From: Planctomycetota bacterium
Lineage (GTDB): Bacteria > Planctomycetota > Phycisphaerae > Tepidisphaerales > Tepidisphaeraceae
Reading direction: 5' to 3'
DNA length: 64,000 bases
NCBI GenBank assembly: GCA_039182125.1
Contig: JBCDCH010000001.1
Span: 1-64,000 of the forward strand
The notes below the pieces were generated by a model that saw only the letters and a list, made by a program, of their open reading frames with translations, was not told the origin of the DNA and did no database searches. A program made the position numbers and the translations under genes. Below, one piece after another: positions 24,266-33,430 of this stretch; positions within the stretch are counted from its first letter, which is position 1; each line of letters opens with the position of its first letter.

Positions 24266-25627
24266 ATGAGCGTGATCAAGCACAACCCTGACCTCTCGCC
24301 GGCCGACCTACTCCCGGCGATCGAACGCATGTGGGACTTGTCCGGTCGGAAGATCGAACGCATTGAGGCGTCCGCCGATCAGCGCGACGGCAAGACGCCG
24401 GTGTTCACCGTGAACGGTGTCTATCAGCCGCAGGGTTGGACCGAGTGGACGCAGGGCTTCCAGTACGGCAGCGCGGTGCTGCAATACGACGTCACCGACG
24501 AAGATCGCTTCCTGCAGATCGGCTGGCGAAACACGCGCGAGAAGATGCACAACCACGTCAGCCACGGCGGGGTACACGATCACGGCTTCAACAACCTGAG
24601 CACCTACGGCAACCTCCTGCGGCTCGGCCGGGCAGGGCGGTTCGATATGTGCGAGGACGAAGAGGCCTTTTACACACTCGCGCTGCAGATCAGCGGCGCG
24701 GTCCAGGCGGCGCGTTGGACGAAGACGGCCGACGGTGGGGGGTTCATCCATTCGTTCAATGGGCCGCAGAGTTTGTTCGTCGACACGGTGCGCAGCTGCC
24801 GGATCGTCGCGGTGAGCCATCTGCTCGGACACCGCCCGCTCGGCGAGCAAGATGCACTCCTCGACTTGCCGTGGCGGTTGAGGGAGCACTTGCGAAAGAC
24901 GGCCGAGTACAACGTGTTCCACGGCGAGGGCCGAGACACGTACGACATCCGCGGCCGGACGGCGCACGAGACGCTTTGGAACCCTGTGAGCGGAGCATAC
25001 CGATGCCCGTCGACGCAGCAGGGTTACAGCCCGTTCAGCACGTGGACGCGTGGCTTGGCGTGGGCGATGGTCGGCTTCGCGGAGCAGCTCGAACTCGCGG
25101 CCGAGCGTCCCGAACTCTACGACGACGAGATCCTCAAGCTGATGCACAAGGCCGCGGCAGCAACGTGCGACTTCTACCTCGAACACACGCCGACCGACGG
25201 CGTGCCATACTGGGACACGGGTGCCCCAAGCCTCGACAAGATCGGCGATTGGCGCGGCAAGCCGAGCGATCCGTTCAACGATCACGAGCCGATCGACAGT
25301 AGTGCCGCCGCGATCGCGTGCCAGGGGCTCATTCGCTACGGCCGACTCACGGGCGAGGCCAAGTACACTGCCGCCGGGCTGACCACCCTCAAGACGCTGC
25401 TGGACGAACCGTATCTCTCGACCGACGCCGACCACGAGGGACTGTTGCTCCACAGCATTTATCACCAGCCGTTCGGCTGGGACCATGTGCCCGAAGGTTC
25501 CAAGATCGCCCGCGGCGAGGCGTGTATGTGGGGCGACTACCACCTGCGTGAAGCGGCGTTGCTCGTTCAGCGGTTCGCGGCGGGTAGGGATTACCGGTTC
25601 TTCGACTGTCTCGGAGGCGATAAGTGA
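24266..25627 (+). CDS. GH88-family hydrolase (unsaturated glucuronyl/galacturonyl hydrolase)
   Basis: A 453-residue (alpha/alpha)6-barrel hydrolase. The family's first catalytic Asp corresponds to D105 in VHDHGFNNLSTYG, and the second block is DHEPIDSSAAAIACQG at residues 339-354. Other hallmarks are STWTRGLAWAMVGFAEQL and GVPYWDTGAP. GH88 enzymes hydrate the double bond left on uronates by polysaccharide lyases and so finish oligosaccharide breakdown, usually in the cytoplasm; no signal peptide is present here. The ATG at 24266 follows a GAGG. It overlaps the SDR gene (TGATG). Confidence 0.88.
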   Translation: MSVIKHNPDLSPADLLPAIERMWDLSGRKIERIEASADQRDGKTPVFTVNGVYQPQGWTEWTQGFQYGSAVLQYDVTDEDRFLQIGWRNTREKMHNHVSHGGVHDHGFNNLSTYGNLLRLGRAGRFDMCEDEEAFYTLALQISGAVQAARWTKTADGGGFIHSFNGPQSLFVDTVRSCRIVAVSHLLGHRPLGEQDALLDLPWRLREHLRKTAEYNVFHGEGRDTYDIRGRTAHETLWNPVSGAYRCPSTQQGYSPFSTWTRGLAWAMVGFAEQLELAAERPELYDDEILKLMHKAAAATCDFYLEHTPTDGVPYWDTGAPSLDKIGDWRGKPSDPFNDHEPIDSSAAAIACQGLIRYGRLTGEAKYTAAGLTTLKTLLDEPYLSTDADHEGLLLHSIYHQPFGWDHVPEGSKIARGEACMWGDYHLREAALLVQRFAAGRDYRFFDCLGGDK

Positions 25628-26391
25628 TGAGTGATGATCGACGCGTGGTGATCGTGACCGGTGGGTCACGCGGCATTGGCCTGGGTATCGCTAAAAGCCT
25701 TGCCCAGGAGGGTTGTTCGGTCGTCATCAATGGCCGCAAGCCGACGGCCGACGAAGCGCTCGCGGAACTCGGGGAGCGTGCGTATTACGTCTCGGCGGAC
25801 ATCGGCAGCGCTGAAGATCGGCAAAAGCTTGTCGATGAGACGGTTGCGAAGTTCGGCCGCATCGACGCTCTGATCAATAACGCCGGCGTCGCCCCCGATG
25901 TCCGCGCGGACATCCTCGACGCCGACGAAGCCAGCTTCGAGCGGCTCGTCCGGATCAACACGCAGGGCCCGTACTTCCTCACGCAGGCCGTCGCCAACCA
26001 AATGCGCAAGCAGCACGAGGCCGACGCGCGGTGGCGGGGAAGCGTCGTGTTCGTCACATCGGTGAGCGCGACCGTCGCGAGCGTGAACCGCGGCGACTAC
26101 TGCATCAGCAAGGCCGCGCTCGCGATGGCGACGCAGCTCTGGGCGGTGCGCCTGGCCGAGTTCGGCGTCGGCGTGTACGAGGTCCGCCCAGGCGTGATCA
26201 AGACCGACATGACCGCCGGCGTCACCGACAAATACGACGCGTTGATCGCCGACGGCCTGACCGTCGAGCCGCGTTGGGGCCAGCCCGAAGACATCGGCCG
26301 AGCCGTGCTGCCGTTGGCACTCGGGCAGTTCACTTACGCGACCGGCAGCGTCGTGACAGTCGATGGCGGGCTGACGATCCCGCGGTTGTGA
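25627..26391 (+). CDS. short-chain dehydrogenase/reductase (SDR)
   Basis: A 254-residue classical SDR. The nucleotide-binding motif is TGGSRGIG (residues 11-18), the NNAG motif is at 84-87, a Ser lies in VTSVSATV, and the catalytic Y158-x-x-x-K162 is in YCISKAA. The end (ATGSVVTVDGGLTIPRL) is typical. It may reduce or oxidise the keto-sugar released by the upstream GH88 enzyme, as KduD-type SDRs do for uronates; FabG-like annotation is the alternative. The ATG at 25627 overlaps the GH88 stop. Confidence 0.88.
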   Translation: MSDDRRVVIVTGGSRGIGLGIAKSLAQEGCSVVINGRKPTADEALAELGERAYYVSADIGSAEDRQKLVDETVAKFGRIDALINNAGVAPDVRADILDADEASFERLVRINTQGPYFLTQAVANQMRKQHEADARWRGSVVFVTSVSATVASVNRGDYCISKAALAMATQLWAVRLAEFGVGVYEVRPGVIKTDMTAGVTDKYDALIADGLTVEPRWGQPEDIGRAVLPLALGQFTYATGSVVTVDGGLTIPRL

Positions 26392-26419
26392 CGCAACACG
26401 TTTCTGCGACGATAATCGC

Positions 26420-27874
26420 ATGAAATGTGTCATGCTGATGTTCGATTCGCTCAATCGGCACATGCTCGCGCCGTACGGTTGCGACTGGACCCACACGCCC
26501 AGCTTCCAGCGGCTTGCCAATCGCGCGGTGACGTTTGAACGAAGCTACGTGTGCAGCATGCCTTGCATGCCGGCGCGACGCGACCTGCACACCGGCCGGC
26601 CCGGATTTCTTCATCGCGGATGGGGCCCGCTCGAGCCGTTCGATCGCAGCGTGTTTGACACGCTTCGTGATCAACAGGGCGTGTATTCACATCTTGCAAC
26701 GGATCACTATCACTACTTCGAGGATGGCGGTGCGAACTATCACTGCCGCTACGACACATGGGAGTTGTTCCGCGGTCAGGAAGGCGATCCGTGGATTGGG
26801 CAAGTCGCCGAGCCGGAGATCCCCGATAACGTCAACGGAAAGGGACGTCGTCAGGACTGGATCAACCGGCCGTACATGCAGCCGGACGAGAAGCTAAGCC
26901 AGTCGCTGACAATCGATGCGGGGCTGACGTTCATCGATCGCAACGCAGCCGAAGACAACTGGCTGTTGCAGGTCGAGTGCTTCGATCCGCATGAGCCCTT
27001 CTTCTGCGATGACCAATGGCTTGACGTGATCGGATCGCCGGATTTCGAGCGACCGTTGTACGACTGGCCCGACTACGGCCGAGTGCCGGATGATCCCGCA
27101 CTCATTGAGCAAGCGCGCCGGCGGTACGCCGCGCTGCTGGCCAAGTGCGACGACTCGCTGGGCAAGGTGCTCGACGCGTTCGACCGCCACGACATGTGGA
27201 AGGACACGATGCTCGTCGTCTGGACCGACCATGGTATCCTGCTCGGCGAGCACGGTTGGATGATGAAGAACGATCCGCCGATGTACGAGCAGATCAGCCA
27301 CACGCCTTTGTTCATCCACGATCCGCGTCGGCCGGTCGGGGGTGAGCGGCGGAGGGCGTTGGTCCAGCCGGCCATTGACCTCGCGCCGACGTTGTTGGGG
27401 TTCTTCGGTGCCGAGTCAGACGCGACGTTGTTGGGCAAGGATCTTGGGCCGGTCCTCGCTGACGACACACCGGTGCGCGACGCGGCGATCTTCGGGTACC
27501 ACGGGCGGGGTGTGAACATCGTCGGTGACACGCACGTCTACTACCGTGGCGGCCGTGAGGACACGCCGCCGGCGTCGACGTACACAATGCAACTCACGGC
27601 GATGAACTCCCGCTACGAGTTGCCGCGGCTGCTGCAAGTCGAGCCGGCCGGTCCTTTCGACCACACGCACGGCGTCTCGGTTTGGCGCGTGCCGCACAAG
27701 GACTTTCCCGGCTCGAACGACACGCTTTTGTTCGACCTGTCGCACGATCCCGACCAGGCGTCGCCGGTCGACGACCTTGAAATCGAGCGGCGGATGTGCA
27801 GCCAGATGGCGGCCTTGATGCGAGAAGCCGACGCGCCGCCGGAACAGTTCATACGCCTCGGTGTGTCGCCTTGA
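26420..27874 (+). CDS. sulfatase (formylglycine type)
   Basis: A 484-residue sulfatase. The signature is C49-M-P-A-R53 in VCSMPCMPARRDLHTGR, with the first metal ligand in MLMFDSLNRHML (D9) and a later site in MLVVWTDHGILLGEHGWMMK. No signal peptide is seen, so it may act inside the cell on imported oligosaccharides. It is the third gene of the GH88-SDR operon, 28 bases downstream. That grouping suggests removal of sulfate from an unsaturated uronate-containing oligosaccharide. It overlaps the convergent GH92 gene by 26 bases. Confidence 0.92.
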   Translation: MKCVMLMFDSLNRHMLAPYGCDWTHTPSFQRLANRAVTFERSYVCSMPCMPARRDLHTGRPGFLHRGWGPLEPFDRSVFDTLRDQQGVYSHLATDHYHYFEDGGANYHCRYDTWELFRGQEGDPWIGQVAEPEIPDNVNGKGRRQDWINRPYMQPDEKLSQSLTIDAGLTFIDRNAAEDNWLLQVECFDPHEPFFCDDQWLDVIGSPDFERPLYDWPDYGRVPDDPALIEQARRRYAALLAKCDDSLGKVLDAFDRHDMWKDTMLVVWTDHGILLGEHGWMMKNDPPMYEQISHTPLFIHDPRRPVGGERRRALVQPAIDLAPTLLGFFGAESDATLLGKDLGPVLADDTPVRDAAIFGYHGRGVNIVGDTHVYYRGGREDTPPASTYTMQLTAMNSRYELPRLLQVEPAGPFDHTHGVSVWRVPHKDFPGSNDTLLFDLSHDPDQASPVDDLEIERRMCSQMAALMREADAPPEQFIRLGVSP

Positions 27875-29939
27875 TCACGTCAGCGTGCGCGACGGTGCCG
27901 GTCGTTTCGACGCGCGGCAAGTGAATCACATGGCCATCGTCGGCGTGCAGTACGACATCATCGAACAGGCTCGGCAGGCGTGTGTAGCTCGGGTCGCCCG
28001 GACAGTGCGGGAACAGGCCGATCGCCGCGAGGACGTACCACGCGCCCATCTCGCCGTTGTCTTCGTCGCCGGGATAGTCGTCGGGCGAGTACAACTCATC
28101 GAGCACGCGCCTGACCAAGCGCTGCGTCACGTCAGGCCGACCGACTCGTGCGGCGGTGAACAGCATGCCATGCACGGGCTGATTCGAGTGCGCATATTGG
28201 CCGAAGTTCGCCCCGGCCATCTCGGCCATCTCGTGGATGACCTTGCGGTAAGTACCGACCTCGAAGTGCGGCGGGGTATCGACCATGCGTTGCATCTCGG
28301 CCGCCAGCGCGTCCGAACCGCCGAAGACGTCGGCGAGTCCCCGCGGATCGTGCGGCACCGCGAACCGGTATTGCCACGGCCCGCCTTCGCGATATGGGCC
28401 ACCCCAGAGAAACTCTCGGAACGGTTCGACGAACTGCCCGTCCATGTCACGCGGCCGAAAGAACTTGGTCACGGGGTCGAAGAGCGTGCGCCAATTCTCG
28501 GCGCGCTTGCGGAACGTCGCCGCGTGTTCGGTTTCGCTCAGCACGTCCGCAACCACGGCGACGCACCAATCGTTGTACGCGTAGTCGAGCGACCGGCACA
28601 CGCTGTCGAGCCCGTCGACTTCGGGGCAATAGCCGCGCTCAAGGTACTCGGGCAGTTGCTGTCGGCCGTACACGCCGTCGGGGTGTCCTGGAACGGTCGC
28701 GTCTTTGAGCATCGAGGCGAACGCGGTCGCGTGGTCGAAGCCCTTGATGCCCTTGGCGATGGCGTCGGCAAAGACGGCAGCCGAGTGGGTACCGACCATG
28801 GCGGCGCGATGGCCGGGACTTGCCCATTGGGGCATCCACCCGCTCTGCCGATATGCGGTCAGCCAACCGTCGAGAGTTTCACCGAGCTTGGTCGGCCAAG
28901 CCAGCGAGAGCAGGGGGTAGACCGTTCGGCTCGTATCCCAGAATCCGTTGTCGGTGACGAGGTGACCCGGCTTGACGCCGCCGGTGTACGGACTGCGATG
29001 GACCGGGTTGTCATCCGCGTCGAACTCGGTGAGCGTGCGCGGGAAAAGCAACGTGCGCCAGAGACAGGTGTAGAACGTTCGCCGTTGGTTGTCGGTGCCG
29101 CCGGTGATTCGGACACGATCCAGTTCAGCCCGCCAGGCGGCTTCGGTCTCGGCACGAACGGCGTCGAAGTCGCGCCCGCCGATCTCGCGGTTGGCGTTTC
29201 GTTGGGCCTGCTCGTGGTCGATGAAACTCGTCGCCAGCGTGACATGAACCGGACCATCCCCGGCGTCGAAACGCACCACCAACGCACCATTGACACGCTC
29301 GATCGAAGTGATCGACCGATCAAGACGCACGACATATCTACACGCAAAACCTTCGGGTAAGTTCACGCCGTCGCGGGCGGTGCCGTGGAGTTCGTGGTCG
29401 CCGTGTTGGTGAACTTCACATACATCGGTGGTCAGATTCACCAGCAGGTGTGCGTCGGCGTCGGCCGGGTAGTTGAGACGGAGCATGCCGCACCGGGCCG
29501 TCGCGGTCAGCTCGCATCCGATGCCCGAAGCGGCGAGACGGATGCGGTAGTCGTGTGGTGCGCTGTGCTCGGTGTCGAGCCGGTAGCAGTCGGCACGGTC
29601 GGCCGGATGTTCCTGCACGGTTCCGACGCCTGGCAGGACGGAGACACTGCCGTAGTCGCCAACCCACGCCGAGGCCGCATGGGTCGCGACGAAGCCGTCG
29701 AGGCGGTTGATCGGCCAGTCGCGCCGCCGGGTGAATACCTGTCCGCCTGGCCGGTTCATCGGTGAGAAGTACGTCATTCCCCACGGCACACCGACCGCCG
29801 GGTAGGTCAGACCCGTCGAGTAATCACGCTCGGATTCGGACCCGCAAAGCGGATTGACGAGTCTCACGGTGTCGGTCCATGGTTGGTCGGCTGGTGTCGC
29901 GGGCATCGTGGCCGGACAACCTAACGCAAGCCACAACAA
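27849..29939 (-). CDS. GH92-family alpha-mannosidase-like protein, probable lipoprotein
   Basis: About 696 residues with the GH92 layout: an N-terminal beta-sandwich from VRLVNPLCGSESERDYSTG, then the (alpha/alpha)6 barrel with VTDNGFWDTSRTVYPLLSLA, ASPGHRAAMVGTHSAAVFAD and PGDEDNGEMGAWYVLAAIGL. GH92 enzymes are Ca2+-dependent exo-mannosidases. The start is uncertain. The only start codon at the signal sequence is TTG at 29939, which leaves a short LWLALGC lipobox, while the same frame upstream reads SDRLVLGGACLLLWLALGC without any ATG or GTG. An ATG at 29906 would omit the lipobox. The 3' end overlaps the sulfatase. Confidence 0.8.
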   Translation of the reverse strand: MLWLALGCPATMPATPADQPWTDTVRLVNPLCGSESERDYSTGLTYPAVGVPWGMTYFSPMNRPGGQVFTRRRDWPINRLDGFVATHAASAWVGDYGSVSVLPGVGTVQEHPADRADCYRLDTEHSAPHDYRIRLAASGIGCELTATARCGMLRLNYPADADAHLLVNLTTDVCEVHQHGDHELHGTARDGVNLPEGFACRYVVRLDRSITSIERVNGALVVRFDAGDGPVHVTLATSFIDHEQAQRNANREIGGRDFDAVRAETEAAWRAELDRVRITGGTDNQRRTFYTCLWRTLLFPRTLTEFDADDNPVHRSPYTGGVKPGHLVTDNGFWDTSRTVYPLLSLAWPTKLGETLDGWLTAYRQSGWMPQWASPGHRAAMVGTHSAAVFADAIAKGIKGFDHATAFASMLKDATVPGHPDGVYGRQQLPEYLERGYCPEVDGLDSVCRSLDYAYNDWCVAVVADVLSETEHAATFRKRAENWRTLFDPVTKFFRPRDMDGQFVEPFREFLWGGPYREGGPWQYRFAVPHDPRGLADVFGGSDALAAEMQRMVDTPPHFEVGTYRKVIHEMAEMAGANFGQYAHSNQPVHGMLFTAARVGRPDVTQRLVRRVLDELYSPDDYPGDEDNGEMGAWYVLAAIGLFPHCPGDPSYTRLPSLFDDVVLHADDGHVIHLPRVETTGTVAHADVIKATHRGV

Positions 29940-30382
29940 CAGGCACGCGCCGCCGAGAACAAGCCGGTCGGATGGACCCTCGATGACCGTGTTGAAGTTG
30001 GCGTCCGATAATCGGCCTTATGTTAAATCCAAGCGTTGGCGTGTTGGGCTTATGTGCGGGCGCTGCGCCATGTGCTGTTTCCGCACGGCCGGATGCTCAC
30101 CCCTACGCAACTCGTGCAGCGGTACGGTGCTGCACGAGCTTCTGTTGAGGCTGTCGCTTGAAGGTTGCCATCGTGGACTCCTACTCGAACCGACCGTAAT
30201 TCCAACACTCGACTTTAGTCGACGTTTGATTTCGACATCTGCCTGATGTCGGGCGCAACAAGGCTCGGTAGCTTTGGAATCGAAGAAAGCTCATAGCTTC
30301 GTTGACTTGCAGAGTGTGTATTGCATGACTGACTAAGTGATGTCGCTAGCGGCAACAGCCCATGGCGAATGATCAGAGCCGC
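29940..30382. other. intergenic region, 443 bases, with one perfect hairpin
   Basis: I see no convincing gene here. At 30111-30138 there is a perfect 10-bp stem CTCGTGCAGC / GCTGCACGAG around an 8-base loop, without a T-tract. The sequence is less GC-rich than its surroundings near 30190-30350. The plus-strand frame 29854-30246 is open but lacks coding character (Arg/Cys-rich, no motif). The region lies between two minus-strand genes, GH92 and AraC, so it probably holds the GH92 promoter and the end of the AraC transcript. Confidence 0.5.
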
Positions 30383-31225
30383 TTACCCCGGACGTGATTG
30401 GCGGTACGCCCGTGGCGTGGTGCCGCGGACTTCGCGGAACTGGCGGTTGAAGTGCGAGAGATTGGCGTAGCCAGATTCGGTAGCGACGTGCGTGATTGGC
30501 AGGTCGGTTTCGTCGAGCAGTTTGCACGCACGACCGATACGGATTTCGCGGGTCCAGTCGGTGAAGGACCGGCCGGTCGCGCGTTGGAAGAACCGGCAGA
30601 ATGCTGACGGCGTCAGGCCGATGTGCCGCGCGACCGTCCGCTGTTCCGGCGGAACGCCGTCGCGCTTGCGGCGGGTTTCAACGAAACGGATAGCCCTGTC
30701 GAGCCGAGACGCATCGACCACGTTGCTGGTTGTTTCGGTCAGGTATCCGTCACTCGCCAGTGGCCGGCCGCGCTTGTGCGAGAGACGGTCGAGGAGTTGG
30801 TACAGCCCGACCAACCTGTCGAGCGATGATGCCTCGGTGAGTTCGACAAAGGCCGACCGTTCTTTCGGCGTACAACGAAACGCAAGTCCGCGGCGAGCAT
30901 TTTCGACCAGCCGCCGGCAACGTTTCAGTTCCGGGCGGTCCGCGAGTAGTTTCGTTTGGAACTGCACCACGATCGAGATGTCGTGTTTGGGTGGATCGGA
31001 TTGCCAAGTGTGCGGGACGTTCGGGCCGAGCAACACCACGTCGCCGGTGGCAAATGCTTCGATGCTGTCGCCGACGAATCGTCGGCCGATCCCTTGCTCG
31101 ATGAGCGTGAGCTCGACCTCATCGTGACGATGCCATGTGAACGGGAAGCCGCGCGGTGACACCGATCGGGAGACGCGAAACGAGCCGTCGATCGGCAATC
31201 GGATGTGCTCTCGGCTTGGCAGCAT
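30383..31225 (-). CDS. AraC-family regulator with cupin-type sensor
   Basis: A 280-residue regulator. The sensor has FPFTWHRHDEVELTLIEQGI and FATGDVVLLGPNVPHTWQSD, a classical AraC cupin with sugar-binding character. The HTH pair is RTVARHIGLTPSAFCRFFQR and LPITHVATESGYANLSHFNR, ending VRGTTPRAYRQS. The ATG at 31225 (MLPSREHIRLP) fits better than upstream alternatives. It is divergent from the second PhyH oxygenase gene, repeating the arrangement at 17069-18873. Confidence 0.88.
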   Translation of the reverse strand: MLPSREHIRLPIDGSFRVSRSVSPRGFPFTWHRHDEVELTLIEQGIGRRFVGDSIEAFATGDVVLLGPNVPHTWQSDPPKHDISIVVQFQTKLLADRPELKRCRRLVENARRGLAFRCTPKERSAFVELTEASSLDRLVGLYQLLDRLSHKRGRPLASDGYLTETTSNVVDASRLDRAIRFVETRRKRDGVPPEQRTVARHIGLTPSAFCRFFQRATGRSFTDWTREIRIGRACKLLDETDLPITHVATESGYANLSHFNRQFREVRGTTPRAYRQSRPG

Positions 31226-31341
31226 GCTGGTGCAAGATACTCCACAACACCGGGTAGTTCTCGCATGGACAATCAATTGAGTATCAGAAATGGCCAAACG
31301 TGGTGAAGCTGGGATGGGTGCGACAGTTTATCTTTCCAGCC

Positions 31342-32172
31342 ATGAACACCACCGCGGATCAACTCAGCCTAGATACGTTGATCGATGTCACCCCGGAACA
31401 GATTCGCCAGTTCCGTGAGGATGGCTTCATCAAACTCAAGCACATTCTCACCCCGGACGAACTTCGGCACTACGGCGATGCCATCACGGATCATGTGATG
31501 GCGAACAATCCCCACAAGGATCGGCCGCTTGAAGAGCGCGATACCTACGGCAAGGCGTTCATCCAACTCGGCCGGATCTGGGAGAACTCCGCGGTCGGCC
31601 GTGAACTGACGCTCAGTAAACGGCTCGGAAAGATCGCCACGGATCTCATGGGAACGCGCGGCGTCAGGCTCTATCACGATCAGGCCCTCTACAAGGAGCC
31701 CGCCGGCGGATTCACGCCATGGCACGTTGATCAGCAATACTGGCCGCTTGCAACGAGCCAAACCGTCACCGCATGGATCCCGTTGCAGGCGACGCCGATC
31801 GACATGGGCCCGCTCGAGTTCGGCAAGGGCAGTCACCTGAAGAACATTGGCCGTGATCTGGAGATCGGCGAGGACTCCGAGCGCCGCATCCGCGACGCGA
31901 TCAAGGAGCACGGCGTCGTCTCCAGCTTCGAGCCGTACGACCTCGGCGAAGTCAGCTTCCACTACGGCTGGACGCTCCATCGCGCCGGCGGCAACACGAC
32001 CGACCAACCGCGCAAGGTCCACACCATCATCTACATGGATCGCGACATGACGCTGCTCGACCCGAAGACCGAGAATCGCAAACGCGACGCGGCCAGCTGG
32101 TGCCCCGGTGTTCAGCCCGGCGAAATCGTCGACAGTCCGCTCAATCCGGTGATCTTCGACTATGACGCTTAG
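31342..32172 (+). CDS. phytanoyl-CoA dioxygenase (PhyH) family Fe(II)/2-oxoglutarate oxygenase
   Basis: A 276-residue oxygenase. Iron ligands are H128-V-D130 in TPWHVDQQYW and H213 in WTLHRAGGNT; R224 in QPRKVHTIIY is the probable 2-oxoglutarate ligand. It is not a close copy of the 17069 protein. The ATG at 31342 is chosen over 31300. The octamer AAACGTGG occurs 39 bases before it and also in the spacer of the other AraC-PhyH pair (18010-18017). The stop overlaps the convergent cyclase gene by four bases. Confidence 0.85.
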   Translation: MNTTADQLSLDTLIDVTPEQIRQFREDGFIKLKHILTPDELRHYGDAITDHVMANNPHKDRPLEERDTYGKAFIQLGRIWENSAVGRELTLSKRLGKIATDLMGTRGVRLYHDQALYKEPAGGFTPWHVDQQYWPLATSQTVTAWIPLQATPIDMGPLEFGKGSHLKNIGRDLEIGEDSERRIRDAIKEHGVVSSFEPYDLGEVSFHYGWTLHRAGGNTTDQPRKVHTIIYMDRDMTLLDPKTENRKRDAASWCPGVQPGEIVDSPLNPVIFDYDA

Positions 32173-33332
32173 GCCGCGTCGATCGCATCGTTGACCGGTT
32201 CGTCGCCGCCCTGCTCACGGACGGCGTCGATCGCTTCACGCATCGCGACGGCATCAATCTCATGCACGTTGATCGGCTGAGCGATGCGCTTGAGCAGCGT
32301 AATCGTGAGTCGACCGCCCAAGTGTTGGCGGAACTCTTCGAGGCCGCCGAGTAGTTCGTCGGTCCGCGTTAGGGCCGAGTGCGTCAGTGGCAGTTGCAGG
32401 TCTGTGAGACATTGGACCACGCGCTGCGTGTCGCCCTCGGGGAAGCCCTGGGTGAGCGTCGAGTAGTAGCAATCGATGGCGACGCCGATGCCGACCGCTT
32501 CGCCATGGCGCAGGGCGAAGTCGGTCATGGGTTCGAGCCGGTGGGCGGACCAGTGGCCAAAGTCGAGCGGGCGTGCTTCGAGCATCTCGAACGGGTCGCC
32601 GCCACGGGTGATGTGCATCAGGTGCCAGAATGCCGAGCGTTCGATCGCGCGGAAGCTGGCGATCGGCTCGCGGTCCGCAATGGCCTCCGCGTCTTCGCAG
32701 AGCTTGTCGAACTCGCCGGCGTCCTTGAGCAGCGCGACTTTGACCGCCTCGGAGAAGCCACACCGGAAATCCCTATCCGACAAAGTCGCTAGCAGTGCCT
32801 CGTCATTCAGCACGGCCCAGGGTACGGCGAACGTGCCTTGCCAGTTCTTCTTGCCGTGGAGATTGACGGCGTTCTTCACGCCGATGCCGCTGTCAGCTTG
32901 GGCGAGGGTGGTGGACGGCAGCCGGACCAGACGGATGCCGCGGTGGGCGATCGCTGCCGCGAAGCCGACGGTGTCGAGGACCGCCCCGCCGCCGATGACG
33001 ACAATGTAGCTGCGTCGGTCCAGGCCGTGCGCTTCGATCGCAGCGAGCAGTTGTTCGACGACGACCGGGTCGTTCTTCGAATCCTCCCCGGCGGTGACGC
33101 GGATGGTCTCCCCGACGATTTCCAACCGACCATCGAAGCGATCGCCCAATGCGTCGATCTTGTGTAGCAGCGTGCCAGCTTCGTCGATGAGCCCGTCGTC
33201 GACGACGAACATCACACGCGGGCGGTCATCGGCTTCGAGCACGTCGATCAGCGCGTCCGCGTCGTCGCCCAGGACGTCGCGCGTGAACACGACCCGGTGC
33301 GTGAACGGCACCGTGAAGGACATGCGATACAT
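32169..33332 (-). CDS. eboD: EboD-like sugar-phosphate cyclase (3-dehydroquinate synthase superfamily)
   Basis: A 387-residue cyclase. NAD-binding is by VIGGGAVLDTVGFAAAIAHR; the active site has LPSTTLAQADSGIGVKNAVN and SEAVKVALLKD (zinc Glu), with zinc histidines in LDFGHWSAHRLE and ALRHGEAVGIG. The phrases AHRGIR, DSGIGVKN, GDPFE and the C-terminal EEFRQHLGGRLTITLL are those of EboD, the 3-dehydroquinate-synthase-like protein of the eustigmatophyte/bacterial ebo cluster, rather than of AroB. No eboA, B, C, E or F is in the window. Several in-frame ATGs exist (33362, 33350, 33332, 33323); I use 33332. Confidence 0.75.
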   Translation of the reverse strand: MYRMSFTVPFTHRVVFTRDVLGDDADALIDVLEADDRPRVMFVVDDGLIDEAGTLLHKIDALGDRFDGRLEIVGETIRVTAGEDSKNDPVVVEQLLAAIEAHGLDRRSYIVVIGGGAVLDTVGFAAAIAHRGIRLVRLPSTTLAQADSGIGVKNAVNLHGKKNWQGTFAVPWAVLNDEALLATLSDRDFRCGFSEAVKVALLKDAGEFDKLCEDAEAIADREPIASFRAIERSAFWHLMHITRGGDPFEMLEARPLDFGHWSAHRLEPMTDFALRHGEAVGIGVAIDCYYSTLTQGFPEGDTQRVVQCLTDLQLPLTHSALTRTDELLGGLEEFRQHLGGRLTITLLKRIAQPINVHEIDAVAMREAIDAVREQGGDEPVNDAIDAA

Positions 33333-33430
33333 CTGGCGGGCGGACGACATTGCAGGGAGCATCGGTAACTACGACGCCGCGACATCGGCAGATGTTGCGG
33401 ACGACCGACAATAGGTTCCTGCCCGAGGGA

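Noticed and set aside
29854-30246. Plus-strand 130-codon open frame
   Set aside because: It overlaps the antisense of the GH92 N-terminus, is Arg/Cys/Pro-rich and shows no domain or ribosome site.
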